From Tunturiibacter empetritectus (GTDB lineage: Bacteria; Acidobacteriota; Terriglobia; Terriglobales; Acidobacteriaceae), in assembly GCF_013410875.1 (NCBI RefSeq), contig NZ_JACCCU010000003.1, positions 310,001-374,000 on the forward strand: 64,000 nt of DNA, written 5' to 3'. Below the pieces are notes generated by a model, which was given only the letters and a program-made list of their open reading frames with translations, made no database searches and had not been told where the DNA came from. Positions within the stretch are counted from its first letter, which is position 1; the number at the start of each line of letters is the position of its first letter. The translations under genes and the position numbers were made by a program. Shown here in pieces: positions 1 to 9,107 of the stretch.

Positions 1-54
1 ATATCCAGCGGGTCCACCGCCGAGCACTACAAGATCAAAGATTGTATCTGCCAA
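1..54 (-). CDS. Pyridine nucleotide-disulfide oxidoreductase, probably dihydrolipoyl dehydrogenase (N-terminus only)
   Basis: Only the first 18 codons are inside the window; the gene runs off the left edge. The reverse strand reads ADTIFDLVVLGGGPAGY after a TTG start at 54, with GGAG 7 nt upstream. An earlier in-frame TGA excludes a longer start. The pattern of hydrophobic strand plus GGGPAGY is the FAD-binding GxGxxG fold at the extreme N-terminus of the dihydrolipoamide dehydrogenase/thioredoxin reductase superfamily. The short ADT(x)FDLVVLG lead resembles E3 subunits of 2-oxoacid dehydrogenase complexes, but the redox-active disulfide that would settle this lies outside. Family confident, exact enzyme inferred. 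Confidence 0.7.
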   Translation of the reverse strand, partial: MADTIFDLVVLGGGPAGY

Positions 55-291
55 AGGAACACTCCATAGGATGTTGGGAACTCAAACACCTCAATTTTAC
101 GCTCAAGCGATGACCTACCGACAGAAGGCCGCGATCGCACCTTTCGCGAAGAGGACTGTTGATCGTCATGAACAGACGAAGACACGTCCTGAATAAATGT
201 CACCGACAGGTAACGAAGGAGTGAACCAGGGCGAAATTTCGGCGAAAAAGCTTGACACAGGCTTGATAATCGAAATCAGGGAGAATGTTCG

Positions 292-492
292 ATGGTAAGT
301 AATGTAGCCCGGTTGACGAGCGCACTGCGCAGCAGCGTCTTTGAGGAAGATGAAGCTGATTTGTCTCCTTCCCCGGAGACCGCGCTTACCGAAAAGATTG
401 ACGCGGTTCGGCGCGATCTTGCCGAAACCGGGGTAGCCCTCTTCACGGATGACCGTGGCCACCGCTTTCGCCTCGTCCGCAAGCCCGCCTAG
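292..492 (+). CDS. Small hypothetical protein (66 aa)
   Basis: ATG at 292 is preceded by GGGAG about 8 nt upstream. The product is charged, with an acidic middle (FEEDEAD, residues 17-23) and a basic C-terminus (HRFRLVRKPA). No signal peptide, membrane segment or metal motif is seen. The stop is 3 nt before the ATG of the next gene, so the two are almost certainly co-transcribed and translationally coupled. I do not recognise the family. An overlapping minus-strand frame is longer but has no ribosome site and an implausible composition. Confidence 0.55.
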   Translation: MVSNVARLTSALRSSVFEEDEADLSPSPETALTEKIDAVRRDLAETGVALFTDDRGHRFRLVRKPA

Positions 493-495
493 ACC

Positions 496-1416
496 ATGAG
501 TGCGCTGGTCGCGGGATTTCTGCTGATCGGCTACCTGCTTGCGCCGGGCGTGATCTACCGCCTGTTCTTCTCCGCCTACATTCCTGCAAGAAGATACCAA
601 CGCACTCGAACCGAAGAGGTTGTCTTTTCCCTGCTCGTGACGATGGTGCCCTTTGTTCTCTCGTGGATCCTGCTGGTCCATACACCCTTAGGCAAGTTGC
701 CTACACTAGCGATCGGGCCTCCCAAGGCCGAGGCGTATCGCATCGTCTTTCGTTCGCTTCTGCCTGGTCCTGAACTTACCCCGTCAAATCCTCTTATCGC
801 AAAAGTCCATCTGGCGGACGCTTACCTGCGTGCGTTTCTGGAGCAGGGACGTTTTCTCTTGTTGCTATGGCTCTTCTGCGCGCTCGAGGGATGGGCGTCC
901 GGGCTGATCGTCTCGCGCTACGGCGACTACAGTACCAACCAGCGGATGCACCAGTTGTTGAAGCGCTTTTGCGACGACTTTCTGCTTACCTATGTCTCGG
1001 AATGGGAGCTGTTGTTCACCACGCGTTCCCTGTCGCGAAGCCAGCAGGACTTCGACGTAGAGATCGACGCCCTTGCAGCGGGTATTCTCTATCGCGGGAA
1101 ACTCGTCGACTGGTTTCTCGATCAAGATGGGAAGCTGGAGGGTATCTTTTTGGAACGTGCCGCGCGCTATCAGCAGGCAGAGCTCGAACGCGATCGAGAG
1201 CGCGGCGCAGAAAGGGCCCGCGAGAGTTACTGGCGCACGATTCCGGGAGCGAAGCTCTACCTCGTTGCAAGTACCATCGCGAACTACAACATTCGCTACG
1301 TCCCGCCAATGCAGCAGGACTCTACACTCGCTCAGCTGCGCGCCCGCTTCGGTGAGGAGGCGATCATCACCCCGCTGCCTCCTGACAACTTCGACGATCC
1401 CATCAACTCGCCTTAG
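496..1416 (+). CDS. Hypothetical membrane-anchored protein (306 aa)
   Basis: Not recognised. The N-terminus is a membrane helix (residues about 3-22, ALVAGFLLIGYLLAPGVIYR), a second lies near 45-62 (VVFSLLVTMVPFVLSWILLV), and a third near 115-135 (FLLLLWLFCALEGWASGLIV). The remaining 170 residues are soluble, basic and probably cytoplasmic, with a segment about WELLF..TRSLSRSQQDFDVEIDALAAGILYRGKLVDWFLDQDGKLEGIFLE, which looks like a small beta-barrel fold handling a ligand or protein partner. It follows a 66-aa gene by 3 nt and probably forms a two-gene operon with it. Lengths and topology are seen; function is unknown. Confidence 0.75.
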   Translation: MSALVAGFLLIGYLLAPGVIYRLFFSAYIPARRYQRTRTEEVVFSLLVTMVPFVLSWILLVHTPLGKLPTLAIGPPKAEAYRIVFRSLLPGPELTPSNPLIAKVHLADAYLRAFLEQGRFLLLLWLFCALEGWASGLIVSRYGDYSTNQRMHQLLKRFCDDFLLTYVSEWELLFTTRSLSRSQQDFDVEIDALAAGILYRGKLVDWFLDQDGKLEGIFLERAARYQQAELERDRERGAERARESYWRTIPGAKLYLVASTIANYNIRYVPPMQQDSTLAQLRARFGEEAIITPLPPDNFDDPINSP

Positions 1417-1446
1417 CTTGACAGGATTATCCTGACGAATCGCTTG

Positions 1447-2436
1447 TTACGCAAGCACCTTTGCCGCATCCTTCGCAAAGTACGTCACAATAAAGTCCGC
1501 TCCAGCCCGTCGGATCGACAACAAGGACTCCATCATCGTCCGCTCAGGCTCAAGCCAGCCGCGCTGAAACGCCGCCTGTAGCATCGAGTACTCCCCCGAC
1601 ACCTGGTAGGCGCCCATCGGCAGATCATATCGTTCCCGCGCCGCACGAATCACGTCCAGATACGGCATCGCAGGCTTCATCAACAACATATCCGCGCCCT
1701 CTGCGATGTCCTGATCGATCTCGCGCATTGCCTCACGTAGATTTGCGCCATCCATCTGGTAGCTGCGACGATCACCAAACTGCGGAGCCGAATCAGCCGC
1801 CTCTCGGAATGGTCCATAGAAAGCCGATGCGAACTTCGACGCATAGCTCATCACCGGAATCTGTTCGTGGCCGCCCGCGTCGAGCGCCTCTCGAATCGCC
1901 TCAACCCGACCATCCATCATGTCTGATGGAGCAACAATATCAGCGCCTGCCTTGGCCAGAGAGGCAGCCGTCTTTGCAATCAGAGCTACACTCGAGTCGT
2001 TCTGAATCTCGTAGTGATCACCATCCCGCGTCACAACACCGCAGTGGCCATGCAAGGTGTACTCGCACAAACAGACATCGGCGATTGTGACCAGCGAATC
2101 AAGCGCTCTGTTCTTCTTCAACGTTCGTAACGCCTTCTGCACGATGCCGTCCTCTGCCCAGGCGCCGGAAGCGTCTTCGTCTTTCTCGGATGGCAGACCG
2201 AACAACAGCAACCCTCCCAACCCAAGCGAGGCACAGGCCTCAGCTTCCTTCACGGCTTCATCGATCGACAGATTGAAGACCCCGGGCATCGAGCTGATCT
2301 CTTTGCGTATTCCTTCGCCGGGACAGACAAACAGCGGGTAGATCAGAGCACCGGGATGGAGATGAGTCTCGCGAACCAGAGACCGCATAGCCTCGGTTCT
2401 GCGTAGACGGCGCAGACGTGTAGCTGGAAAGTTCAT
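1447..2436 (-). CDS. hemB: Delta-aminolevulinic acid dehydratase (porphobilinogen synthase)
   Basis: Condenses two 5-aminolevulinate molecules to porphobilinogen in cytosolic tetrapyrrole synthesis. At 329 aa it has the full family length. Visible signatures: the two active-site lysines K201 ([13 protein letters not shown]) and K254 ([13 protein letters not shown]), and the cysteine triad C122, C124, C132 ([15 protein letters not shown]), which marks the zinc-using subtype rather than the aspartate-rich magnesium subtype. ATG start at 2436, with only a weak GGA upstream. A zinc-ribbon membrane protein gene ends 22 nt upstream on the same strand, so the two are probably one transcript. Other heme genes are not in the window. 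Confidence 0.95.
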   Translation of the reverse strand: MNFPATRLRRLRRTEAMRSLVRETHLHPGALIYPLFVCPGEGIRKEISSMPGVFNLSIDEAVKEAEACASLGLGGLLLFGLPSEKDEDASGAWAEDGIVQKALRTLKKNRALDSLVTIADVCLCEYTLHGHCGVVTRDGDHYEIQNDSSVALIAKTAASLAKAGADIVAPSDMMDGRVEAIREALDAGGHEQIPVMSYASKFASAFYGPFREAADSAPQFGDRRSYQMDGANLREAMREIDQDIAEGADMLLMKPAMPYLDVIRAARERYDLPMGAYQVSGEYSMLQAAFQRGWLEPERTMMESLLSIRRAGADFIVTYFAKDAAKVLA

Positions 2437-2458
2437 GTGTCCAGTTTACGTCCAGCCT

Positions 2459-3001
2459 TCAGCTTCGGTCTGCGACTGCGTCGTACTCGAGCCCCGAGGC
2501 CCCTGGAGCCAGCACCCAAAGCGTATAGATCCCCAGCGCTGTGCCGAAGAGTGGCTTCAGCAGAGTCAAGATTCCGACGACGATGGCGAGCGTTCTTCCC
2601 CACGGTCGACGCGTCAACAGGCTATAGCCAACAAACACCGCAAGCGCCGCCATAACCACCGTATAAGCAGCGATCAGGGGGAGGAGCGCACCAACCCAGG
2701 CTGGGCCATGCGTTCCAAAAAAGTGGTCGTTGAGCGGCCAGTCGAACCCGCCGAAGTTGCGGAACGCAAATGCCCGCAGGAAGAACATCCCAATCAACCC
2801 GCCGATAATCCGATACGCTCCAAAGACACACCAAAGCACTCCAAGTGTCTGCAAGTTCCGCTGTACTCGGGGAGCCGCCATAGGGACCGGCGCCAGTGGA
2901 TAAGCAGCATACATTGGTTGCGCAGCAGCGACCTGCGCTCCGCACTTCGCACAATAATGAACACCATCAACAAGGGATGAACCACATGCTTGACAGACCA
3001 T
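2459..3001 (-). CDS. Zinc-ribbon domain membrane protein (180 aa)
   Basis: Start chosen at ATG 3001 because AGGAGG lies 6 nt upstream; an in-frame extension of seven codons lacks such a site. The N-terminus is a compact zinc ribbon, CQACGSSLVDGVHYCAKCG (CxxC-x10-CxxC, residues 3-20). It is followed by a proline/alanine linker, then about four hydrophobic segments (LGVLWCVFGAYRIIGGLIGMFF, VGALLPLIAAYTVVMAALAVFV, and one near the C-terminus). This architecture is common for uncharacterised bacterial membrane proteins of the zinc_ribbon_2 type. It lies directly upstream of hemB, which uses zinc here, but a functional link is only a guess. Confidence 0.8.
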   Translation of the reverse strand: MVCQACGSSLVDGVHYCAKCGAQVAAAQPMYAAYPLAPVPMAAPRVQRNLQTLGVLWCVFGAYRIIGGLIGMFFLRAFAFRNFGGFDWPLNDHFFGTHGPAWVGALLPLIAAYTVVMAALAVFVGYSLLTRRPWGRTLAIVVGILTLLKPLFGTALGIYTLWVLAPGASGLEYDAVADRS

Positions 3002-3095
3002 CTCACACCTCCTACCACTCAAGGCACCGGCCCTGCGCTCTCCTTGCTACGCATAGATTCGGTCGGCAGTTCCCTGCGAGGGTACGATAAAAGAA

Positions 3096-5579
3096 GTGAA
3101 TTCACCAGAACTATTGCCGATCGTCCCCTCCACGCTGCGTGAAGCGAGCGCGGCTGCCCTGGAGTGGCCGCGCCTCCGCGAGTACATTGCAGGCCGCACC
3201 TTCTCCCCTCTGGGCCGCGCCTGGATTCTCGCGCTCGAACCCTGCGCCGACCTCGCCTGGATCGACCAGCAACAACAACGCACCGCCGAACTGCGCGCCA
3301 TGCTCACCCGAGGCGGCAGCTTCGAGTTCCGCGGACTCTTCGACCCCACCGCTCTTCTCGACAAAGCCCGCATCGAAGGCGCGGCACTCGAGTCAACCGA
3401 GATTCGCGACCTCCTCGCCGTCTTGGAACGCGTCGCCGCTTGGCGAAGCCTCATTGATCCTCCCCCAAATGGCACACGGTACGAGTGGCCAGGAATCGCC
3501 GCCCTCTCAGCGCCACTGCTCGACTACGACCTCGCGCCACTCCTTCGCCTCCTGCGTGGCAAGATCGAGCCCGACGGCAGCCTCAACGACGACGCCTCAC
3601 CCGAACTCAATCGAATCCGCCGCGCCATGGAGCGCCAGCACCGCGCCATCGAAGCAAGCCTCCGCAGATCGTTGCAGAGCCTCAGCGAAGGTGGCAGCAC
3701 GCAGGAAGATCTCATCACCATTCGCGGCGATCGCTTCGTCATCCCGGTAAAGTCCGAGTTCAAGCGTAAGGTCCCCGGCGTCATTCACGGCTCGTCCTCG
3801 TCCGGCCAGACCGTCTTCGTCGAACCACTCGATACCATCGAGCAAAACAACGAGCTCGTGCGGCTCCTCGACGAAGAGCAGTCAGAGATACACCGCATCC
3901 TCGTCGCGATGACCCGCGCGCTCGGTCAGAACTCTGCCGCCATCCACGTTGGCGCATGCATCCTCGCGGAGGTCGAATCGCACCACGCGCGCGCGCGCTT
4001 CGCCGAGACCCTCAACTGCTCTCGCCCAACCTTCACGCAGGAGCTCTCGCTCACCGCCGCTCGCCATCCTCTGCTGGAGCTTCGCATGCGTGCCGATGCC
4101 GTGGCCGAAGGCATAGAACCCAGGACGCCTGTTCCACTCACCATCATCCTCCCTCCCGAAGCGAAGCAGCTCATCATCAGCGGCCCCAACACCGGAGGAA
4201 AAACCGTCTCTCTCAAAACCCTCGGCCTGCTCTCGCTGATGGCCCAAGCAGGCATTCCTGTTCCTGCGGAGAAGGCAGAACTTCCACTCTTCCAGAGCAT
4301 CTACGCTGACATAGGCGACGCGCAATCCATCGAACGCAATCTCTCCAGCTTCTCCGCGCATGTCGTCAATCTCGATCGCATCTCCCGCGAAGCCACCGCC
4401 GACTCGCTCGTCCTGCTCGACGAACTCGGCTCCGCGACGGATCCAGAAGAAGGTGCCGCTCTCGCGGTTGCCATCGCATCCCACTTTCTCACGCTCAAGG
4501 CCTGGTGTTGCATCACGACTCACCTCACCTCACTGAAGGTCTACGCCGCCAATCACTACGGCGTCGTTAACGCAGCTGTCGGCTTCGATCAGCAGACCCT
4601 TACCCCCACCTATGAGTTGCGCCTCGGCGTCCCCGGCGCCTCTGCCGGTCTCAACATCGCAGCACGACTCGGCCTCGCACCCAACATCATCGCCGCTGCT
4701 CGCGCCCAGATGACTACGCAGACCGCGGATATCGGAGCCTTCCTCGACCAGCTTCACGACCAACTCACCGCAGCAGCCGTAGAGCGCGAAACAATGCAGC
4801 AGCGCGAACGTGAGTTATCCCGCGAAAAAGCCCGTGTCGAAGTCGAAGGTCGCGTCGAACAAAAGGCCCGCACCAAAGAGCTCGAAACCAAGCTAAACTC
4901 TCTCCTCGAAGACTTCGCATATCAGCTGCGTGAGACCGTAAAAGCCATCGACGACAAGACACTCGCTCAGAAGATAGCCCGCGACTCCGATCGCCGCATG
5001 GCAACCCTTCGTCGGGAGTTTTCCGAGCAGTTCAACTCCACTGTCGTCGCTCACACAACGCGAGCCGACAAGAACGACCCCGCCGCTCAACCCCACATAC
5101 CCAAAGGAATCAAGGTCGGCGATCTCGTCAAACTCAAATCCCTCGGCCGTCAGGCGCGGGTGGACCGAATCATCGACGCAAAAAACTTCGAAGTCTCCAT
5201 GGGCCCGATGAAGATGCGCGCCCCCATCGACGACATTGCAGAGGTTGAGTCCGTTAAGGTCGTCACGCCGCTCGAAGCCGCGCGCAAACGCGGAGGCATC
5301 ACCGTCGCCACAGCCAGCAACGACACCGACTACATGACCTCTGAGATCAATGTGATCGGCCGCACCGCCGACGAGGCGCAAACCGAAGTAGAGCGCTTTC
5401 TCGACCGCGCCTTTCTAGCCGGCCTGCCGCGCATTCGCATCGTGCACGGAACCGGCATGGGCGTTTTGCGCCGAACTCTCCGAGAATATCTCCGCAATCA
5501 TCCTCACGTCACTACCGTCACCGAGCCGCCGCAAAATCAGGGCGGACAGGGCGCAACCGAGGTCGAACTACGGCAGTGA
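3096..5579 (+). CDS. mutS2: Endonuclease MutS2 (ATPase with Smr domain)
   Basis: MutS-family ATPase lacking the mismatch-recognition domain, with a C-terminal Smr nuclease domain. The family limits homologous recombination and, in Bacillus, acts on collided ribosomes. Seen here: core/clamp region to about residue 330; Walker A GPNTGGKT at 363-370; Walker B LVLLDELGSATDPEEG around 438-453; a long coiled coil (about 545-640, rich in E, R and Q); a KOW-like linker (KVGDLVKLKSLGRQARVDRI); and an Smr domain at about 745-820 with the HGTGMGVLR signature. Length 827 aa is typical. GTG start at 3096 with a weak AAAAG leader. A lactate-dehydrogenase-like gene follows after 52 nt. Confidence 0.95.
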   Translation: MNSPELLPIVPSTLREASAAALEWPRLREYIAGRTFSPLGRAWILALEPCADLAWIDQQQQRTAELRAMLTRGGSFEFRGLFDPTALLDKARIEGAALESTEIRDLLAVLERVAAWRSLIDPPPNGTRYEWPGIAALSAPLLDYDLAPLLRLLRGKIEPDGSLNDDASPELNRIRRAMERQHRAIEASLRRSLQSLSEGGSTQEDLITIRGDRFVIPVKSEFKRKVPGVIHGSSSSGQTVFVEPLDTIEQNNELVRLLDEEQSEIHRILVAMTRALGQNSAAIHVGACILAEVESHHARARFAETLNCSRPTFTQELSLTAARHPLLELRMRADAVAEGIEPRTPVPLTIILPPEAKQLIISGPNTGGKTVSLKTLGLLSLMAQAGIPVPAEKAELPLFQSIYADIGDAQSIERNLSSFSAHVVNLDRISREATADSLVLLDELGSATDPEEGAALAVAIASHFLTLKAWCCITTHLTSLKVYAANHYGVVNAAVGFDQQTLTPTYELRLGVPGASAGLNIAARLGLAPNIIAAARAQMTTQTADIGAFLDQLHDQLTAAAVERETMQQRERELSREKARVEVEGRVEQKARTKELETKLNSLLEDFAYQLRETVKAIDDKTLAQKIARDSDRRMATLRREFSEQFNSTVVAHTTRADKNDPAAQPHIPKGIKVGDLVKLKSLGRQARVDRIIDAKNFEVSMGPMKMRAPIDDIAEVESVKVVTPLEAARKRGGITVATASNDTDYMTSEINVIGRTADEAQTEVERFLDRAFLAGLPRIRIVHGTGMGVLRRTLREYLRNHPHVTTVTEPPQNQGGQGATEVELRQ

Positions 5580-5631
5580 CCGGTGATTTTTTTACATTCT
5601 CTGGTATCCTCTCTGCACAAAGGACACCATC

Positions 5632-6564
5632 ATGGCCGCCCATCGCACCCGCATCACTATTATCGGTTGTGGTCACGTCGGGACTAGCTGCGCTTACGCT
5701 CTGCTGCAACACCACCTCGCACGCGAGATCGTTCTCATCGGTGACACTCAAAATCTTGTCCACGGCGAAGCTCTGGATCTCCAACAGTCGGTCCCGTTAG
5801 GCACCCCGTTAAAGATCTTCGCCGGAAGTTATAAGGACGCCGCGAAAAGCTCCATCGTCATCCTGACCGTAGGAACCCCCGGAAAGTTCAGCGGTTCACG
5901 CCTCGACATGCTGGCGGGCAACGCGGTTATCGTTCGTAGCTGCATTAGCAAGCTCATGGCAGAAGGATTCGACGGCGTGCTCTTGATCGCTACGAACCCG
6001 CTGGACGTTCTTACCTACATCGCACAAACTGAGTCGGGCTTGCCTCTCAGCCAGGTCATAGGTACTGGAACTTTATTAGACACTGAGCGTCTGCGCTACA
6101 TTCTCGGTGAAAAGCTTAACGTAGATCCACGCTCTGTCCACGCTTCCGTTATCGGCGAGCATGGAGACTCTTCAGTTGCAGTCTGGAGCGCCGCTCAGGT
6201 TGCTGGCATCCCTCTCGCTCAATATCCAGGTGCAGAGACACTCCCTTCTCAGGAAGAACTGTTGACTATCGTCCGCGGGGCTGGCCCGGAAGTTGCAATG
6301 CTCAAGGGAAACACCTGCTTCGCCATCGCCGCCTGCGTTACGCGAATCTGCGAGGCTATCCTCCGCGACGAGCGCTCTGTTCTCATGGTCTCAACTATGA
6401 TGACAGGTCAGTACGGCCTCAACGAGGTGTCACTCAGTACGCCCTGCATAGTGGGCAACTGCGGCGTTGAAACCGCTCTCGAACTACATCTCAATGAAGT
6501 TGAAAAAAAAGCGCTCGACGCCTCTGCAGCGGTGCTAAAACACGCATACTCTCAACTCACATAA
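5632..6564 (+). CDS. L-lactate/malate dehydrogenase family protein, L-lactate dehydrogenase-like
   Basis: NAD-dependent 2-hydroxyacid dehydrogenase of the LDH/MDH superfamily (310 aa). Seen: Rossmann GCGHVG (12-17), catalytic GEHGDS with H177, substrate-binding R90 (SRLD) and R153 (LDTERLR), and NPLDVLTY. The residue that normally decides substrate choice (Gln102 in LDH, Arg in MDH) aligns with G84 in TVGTPGKFSGSR, so neither canonical specificity is assured. The cofactor strand reads VLIGDTQ, one residue shorter than the usual VLxDxN. ATG start has AAGGA upstream. It may be a lactate dehydrogenase or a hydroxyisocaproate-type enzyme for bulkier side chains. Confidence 0.85.
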   Translation: MAAHRTRITIIGCGHVGTSCAYALLQHHLAREIVLIGDTQNLVHGEALDLQQSVPLGTPLKIFAGSYKDAAKSSIVILTVGTPGKFSGSRLDMLAGNAVIVRSCISKLMAEGFDGVLLIATNPLDVLTYIAQTESGLPLSQVIGTGTLLDTERLRYILGEKLNVDPRSVHASVIGEHGDSSVAVWSAAQVAGIPLAQYPGAETLPSQEELLTIVRGAGPEVAMLKGNTCFAIAACVTRICEAILRDERSVLMVSTMMTGQYGLNEVSLSTPCIVGNCGVETALELHLNEVEKKALDASAAVLKHAYSQLT

Positions 6565-6570
6565 GACATA

Positions 6571-6594
6571 GTTTGGCAAACAGCCAAGCCAAAC
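6571..6594. terminator. Hairpin between convergent ldh-like gene and dnaN
   Basis: GTTTGGC and GCCAAAC form a perfect 7-bp stem around a 10-nt loop. It lies in the 53-bp gap between two genes that converge. There is no clear T-tract on either side, so termination is inferred from position more than from sequence. Confidence 0.35.
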
Positions 6595-6617
6595 GAGAGA
6601 GATATTTGGGCCACAAA

Positions 6618-7799
6618 TCAGATCCTCATCGGCATCAGGATGTATCTATACTTCACATCCTCATTCGCATCTTCAGGCCGCATCTGGCCAGCGCTCTGTG
6701 CATCCTTGAACTCCAGACGCACTTCACCGCTATTGCCGATTGCCTTTAGAAAATCTATAAGATACTGGCTGTTGAATCCCACTACCAGAGGATCGTAGTT
6801 ATACGGTGTCTCGATCGTATCTTCCGACTCCCCTGCATCCGTGCTCGAAGAAGAGAGCTTCAGCTCATTCTGCTCCAGACGGATCTTAATCGCGCCACTC
6901 CGCTCATCCGCGAACTGAGCCACACGCTGAATCGAACCCATTAGATCCTCTGACCGAACGATCACAAATTTGTTGTTATCCCGCGGCAGTACAGCCTCAT
7001 AGTTAGGGAACTGCCCGGTTAGTTTGCGGCTGGTCAACACACGGCCTCCAACCCTGAAGAACAGCGTCTGATCGTCATCGCCAAACTCAAGCGTCTCGGC
7101 CTCCGTCGCCCCAAGCAGCGAAGAGAGCTCACTCAGCGCTTTCCGTGGAATCAGCGTCTTCTTCTCGCCCGACACACCATCCAGCGTTTCGCCTAGCTTT
7201 TCGATATGCGCCAGCCGATGGCCATCAGTCGCAACCATCGCCATGCTCTCCGCTTTCAGGACAAGCAGAGCACCATTCAGCGTGTAGCGAGACTCCTCGT
7301 TCGAGATCGCAAAGATCGTCTTCGACACCATGTTCTTCAACGAAGGCACTGAGATCTTTACCGCGCCGCTGGCCGGAAACTCCGGTACCTGCGGAAAATT
7401 CGCCCGCGCCATCCCCACCATCTTCGTATTCGATCGCCCGGCCCGAATCTGCACCCAGTGGTTGTCCATCAGCTTGATCGAGATCTCGCCCTCAGGCAGC
7501 AGCTTGATGTAGTCATAGAGTTTGCGCGCCGGAATCGTGCACGCGCCCGCCTTCTTCACCTTGGCCGCGCAGCTCGTCCGCAGGCTCTGATCGAGATCAG
7601 TCGCCGTAATGGTCAACCGGTCGCCGCCTTCGCCCTGCGTCGCCTCGAACAGGAAGTTCGACAGGATTGGAATCGTCGTCTTTCGCTCGACCACGCTCTG
7701 GGCAGCAGTCAACTCACGCAGCAACTCCGCGCGGGAGACGGTGATCTCGAGGTTGCCGGTTGGGGCTGGCGCTGCGCTCGTCTCGGTCGGCAAAGTCAT
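6618..7799 (-). CDS. dnaN: DNA polymerase III subunit beta (sliding clamp)
   Basis: Ring-shaped processivity clamp that tethers DNA polymerase III to the template. 393 aa with the three-fold clamp architecture: domain 1 begins LEITVSRAELLRELTAAQSVVERKTTIPILSNFL, and the C-terminus ends YRYILMPMRI, matching the family's peptide-binding tail (usually MPMRL). Start placed at ATG 7799 because AGGAG lies 7 nt upstream. A GTG 29 codons earlier has no ribosome site and would add a non-conserved extension. The retained start still leaves about 15 residues of Thr/Pro/Ala before the fold. It is not adjacent to dnaA, which ends some 4.8 kb away across four other genes. Confidence 0.95.
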   Translation of the reverse strand: MTLPTETSAAPAPTGNLEITVSRAELLRELTAAQSVVERKTTIPILSNFLFEATQGEGGDRLTITATDLDQSLRTSCAAKVKKAGACTIPARKLYDYIKLLPEGEISIKLMDNHWVQIRAGRSNTKMVGMARANFPQVPEFPASGAVKISVPSLKNMVSKTIFAISNEESRYTLNGALLVLKAESMAMVATDGHRLAHIEKLGETLDGVSGEKKTLIPRKALSELSSLLGATEAETLEFGDDDQTLFFRVGGRVLTSRKLTGQFPNYEAVLPRDNNKFVIVRSEDLMGSIQRVAQFADERSGAIKIRLEQNELKLSSSSTDAGESEDTIETPYNYDPLVVGFNSQYLIDFLKAIGNSGEVRLEFKDAQSAGQMRPEDANEDVKYRYILMPMRI

Positions 7800-8374
7800 C
7801 TCGGGCTCCTGGGTCGCACTAGTCACTGTTGTCTCTCCGTCTGCGTTAGTGGCTGCTGGCCAAACTGTACACCGAATTGAACCCACGATGCATCTCTGCC
7901 GTCCAACGTCTGCTTGATTCTAGGGGTGAAACCGTCTCCAAAGCGACAGATTTCTTTGTGGAAACCAAGGTAGTTGTGTGCGATGCCGAAATCTGCCAGA
8001 ACCTCAACCATCGCTGGCTACTGCCTCTAAAAAACAAGAGAAAAAGAGAGAAATACTAGTAGCAATAACCGTTGTCGCTTGAAAAGTGGATATCTTTCCA
8101 TCAATCTCATAAATAGACGTTTATGCGGTAGTCCTATTTTAGAAAATCGGGCGTACCAAAGAGCACATTCAGGAAAACCGGCCCGCATTTCCGCATCAAC
8201 CGTCTTCTTATCCCACTTCTTCACAGCCGCTGCCCCCGGCTTTTGAGAAGACCCATCCCCAAACGTGGGAATGTTCACCAAACAAAACAAAATGAGCACT
8301 TTACCCAAACCACTTTTTTCACATCTCCATCTCACCTGCGAGGATAATTAGTCCAAAGCTCAAAGGAGTTCACC
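7800..8374. other. Intergenic region upstream of dnaN, no convincing gene
   Basis: About 575 bp between the dnaN start and the next plus-strand gene. Parts are visibly more AT-rich than the neighbours (for example AAAACAAGAGAAAAAGAGAGAAATACTAG near 8030-8060). A 102-aa open minus-strand frame (8027-8335) has no ribosome site, basic low-complexity ends and no recognisable motif. I read this as the dnaN promoter region plus unexplained sequence, possibly a decayed gene. Confidence 0.5.
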
Positions 8375-9028
8375 ATGAAGATCGCGCTCTTCGGAGCCAA
8401 TGGCGCTACCGGAAGACTTCTTACTCAGCGCTGTCTCGCCGCTGGGTACGAGGTCTCCGCACTGCTCCGCACACCTGAAACCTTTCCTATGCGTGACCAG
8501 GTGGATGTTATTCAGGGCAGCGCCTTTGATCCCAATCCGATCCGCCAGACCATCGCAGACGCCGATGTGGTCCTGTCGGCCCTTGGGGCAAGCTCCCTCA
8601 AGAAGGAAGATGTCCTTGAGCGAGCAGTTCCTCAGATCGTCGCCGCCATGCAGGAGACATCCACTCAGACAAAACCAGTCCGCCGCATCATTGTCCTCGG
8701 CTCTGCCGGTGCGCTTCCTACCTCGCTCGACAAGCAACCCGCATGGCGCCGCTGGATTGTCCAGAACATCGTCTACAACACCTTTCTCAAGTGGCCCGTG
8801 GCGTCGCAGATCTCGCAGTGGGATACCCTCTCCCACAGCAGCCTCGACTGGACCATGGTGATGCCTCCCATGCTCACCAACACGCCCGGCCATGGAGCCT
8901 ATCGCGTCGACGGTGAGGCGCTCCCCCCGAATGGCAGCCGCATCTCCCGCGAAGACGTCGCCGACTTCATGATGCAGCAGATTGGCAACCCACAATGGGT
9001 CCGTAAAGGTGTGTACATCGCGTGGTGA
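8375..9028 (+). CDS. NAD(P)-binding protein, atypical SDR (NmrA-like/NAD(P)H-binding)
   Basis: 217-aa Rossmann protein. The N-terminus MKIALFGANGATGR carries the GxxGxxG dinucleotide site (residues 7-13), and the middle has IVLGSAGALP and LDWTMVMPPMLTN, typical of the atypical short-chain dehydrogenases related to NmrA, flavin reductase/biliverdin reductase B and anti-sigma factor-like NAD sensors. No YxxxK catalytic pair is seen, so it may be a redox sensor or a reductase without the classic mechanism. Start supported by GGAG 7 nt upstream. A secreted-protein gene follows after 79 nt on the same strand. Confidence 0.85.
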   Translation: MKIALFGANGATGRLLTQRCLAAGYEVSALLRTPETFPMRDQVDVIQGSAFDPNPIRQTIADADVVLSALGASSLKKEDVLERAVPQIVAAMQETSTQTKPVRRIIVLGSAGALPTSLDKQPAWRRWIVQNIVYNTFLKWPVASQISQWDTLSHSSLDWTMVMPPMLTNTPGHGAYRVDGEALPPNGSRISREDVADFMMQQIGNPQWVRKGVYIAW

Positions 9029-9107
9029 CACGCAAGCCGGAACCAGTCACGCTTAGTCGCCGTATTTCCAGCCCGCAGACCAAAAGAGCAAATGAAGGAG
9101 ATCTCCA

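Noticed and set aside
252..270. TTGACA followed by GATAAT before the 66-aa gene
   Set aside because: The two hexamers are only 7 bp apart, far too close for a sigma-70 promoter.
8027..8335. A 102-aa minus-strand protein upstream of dnaN
   Set aside because: No ribosome site, no recognisable motif, and composition unlike neighbouring genes.
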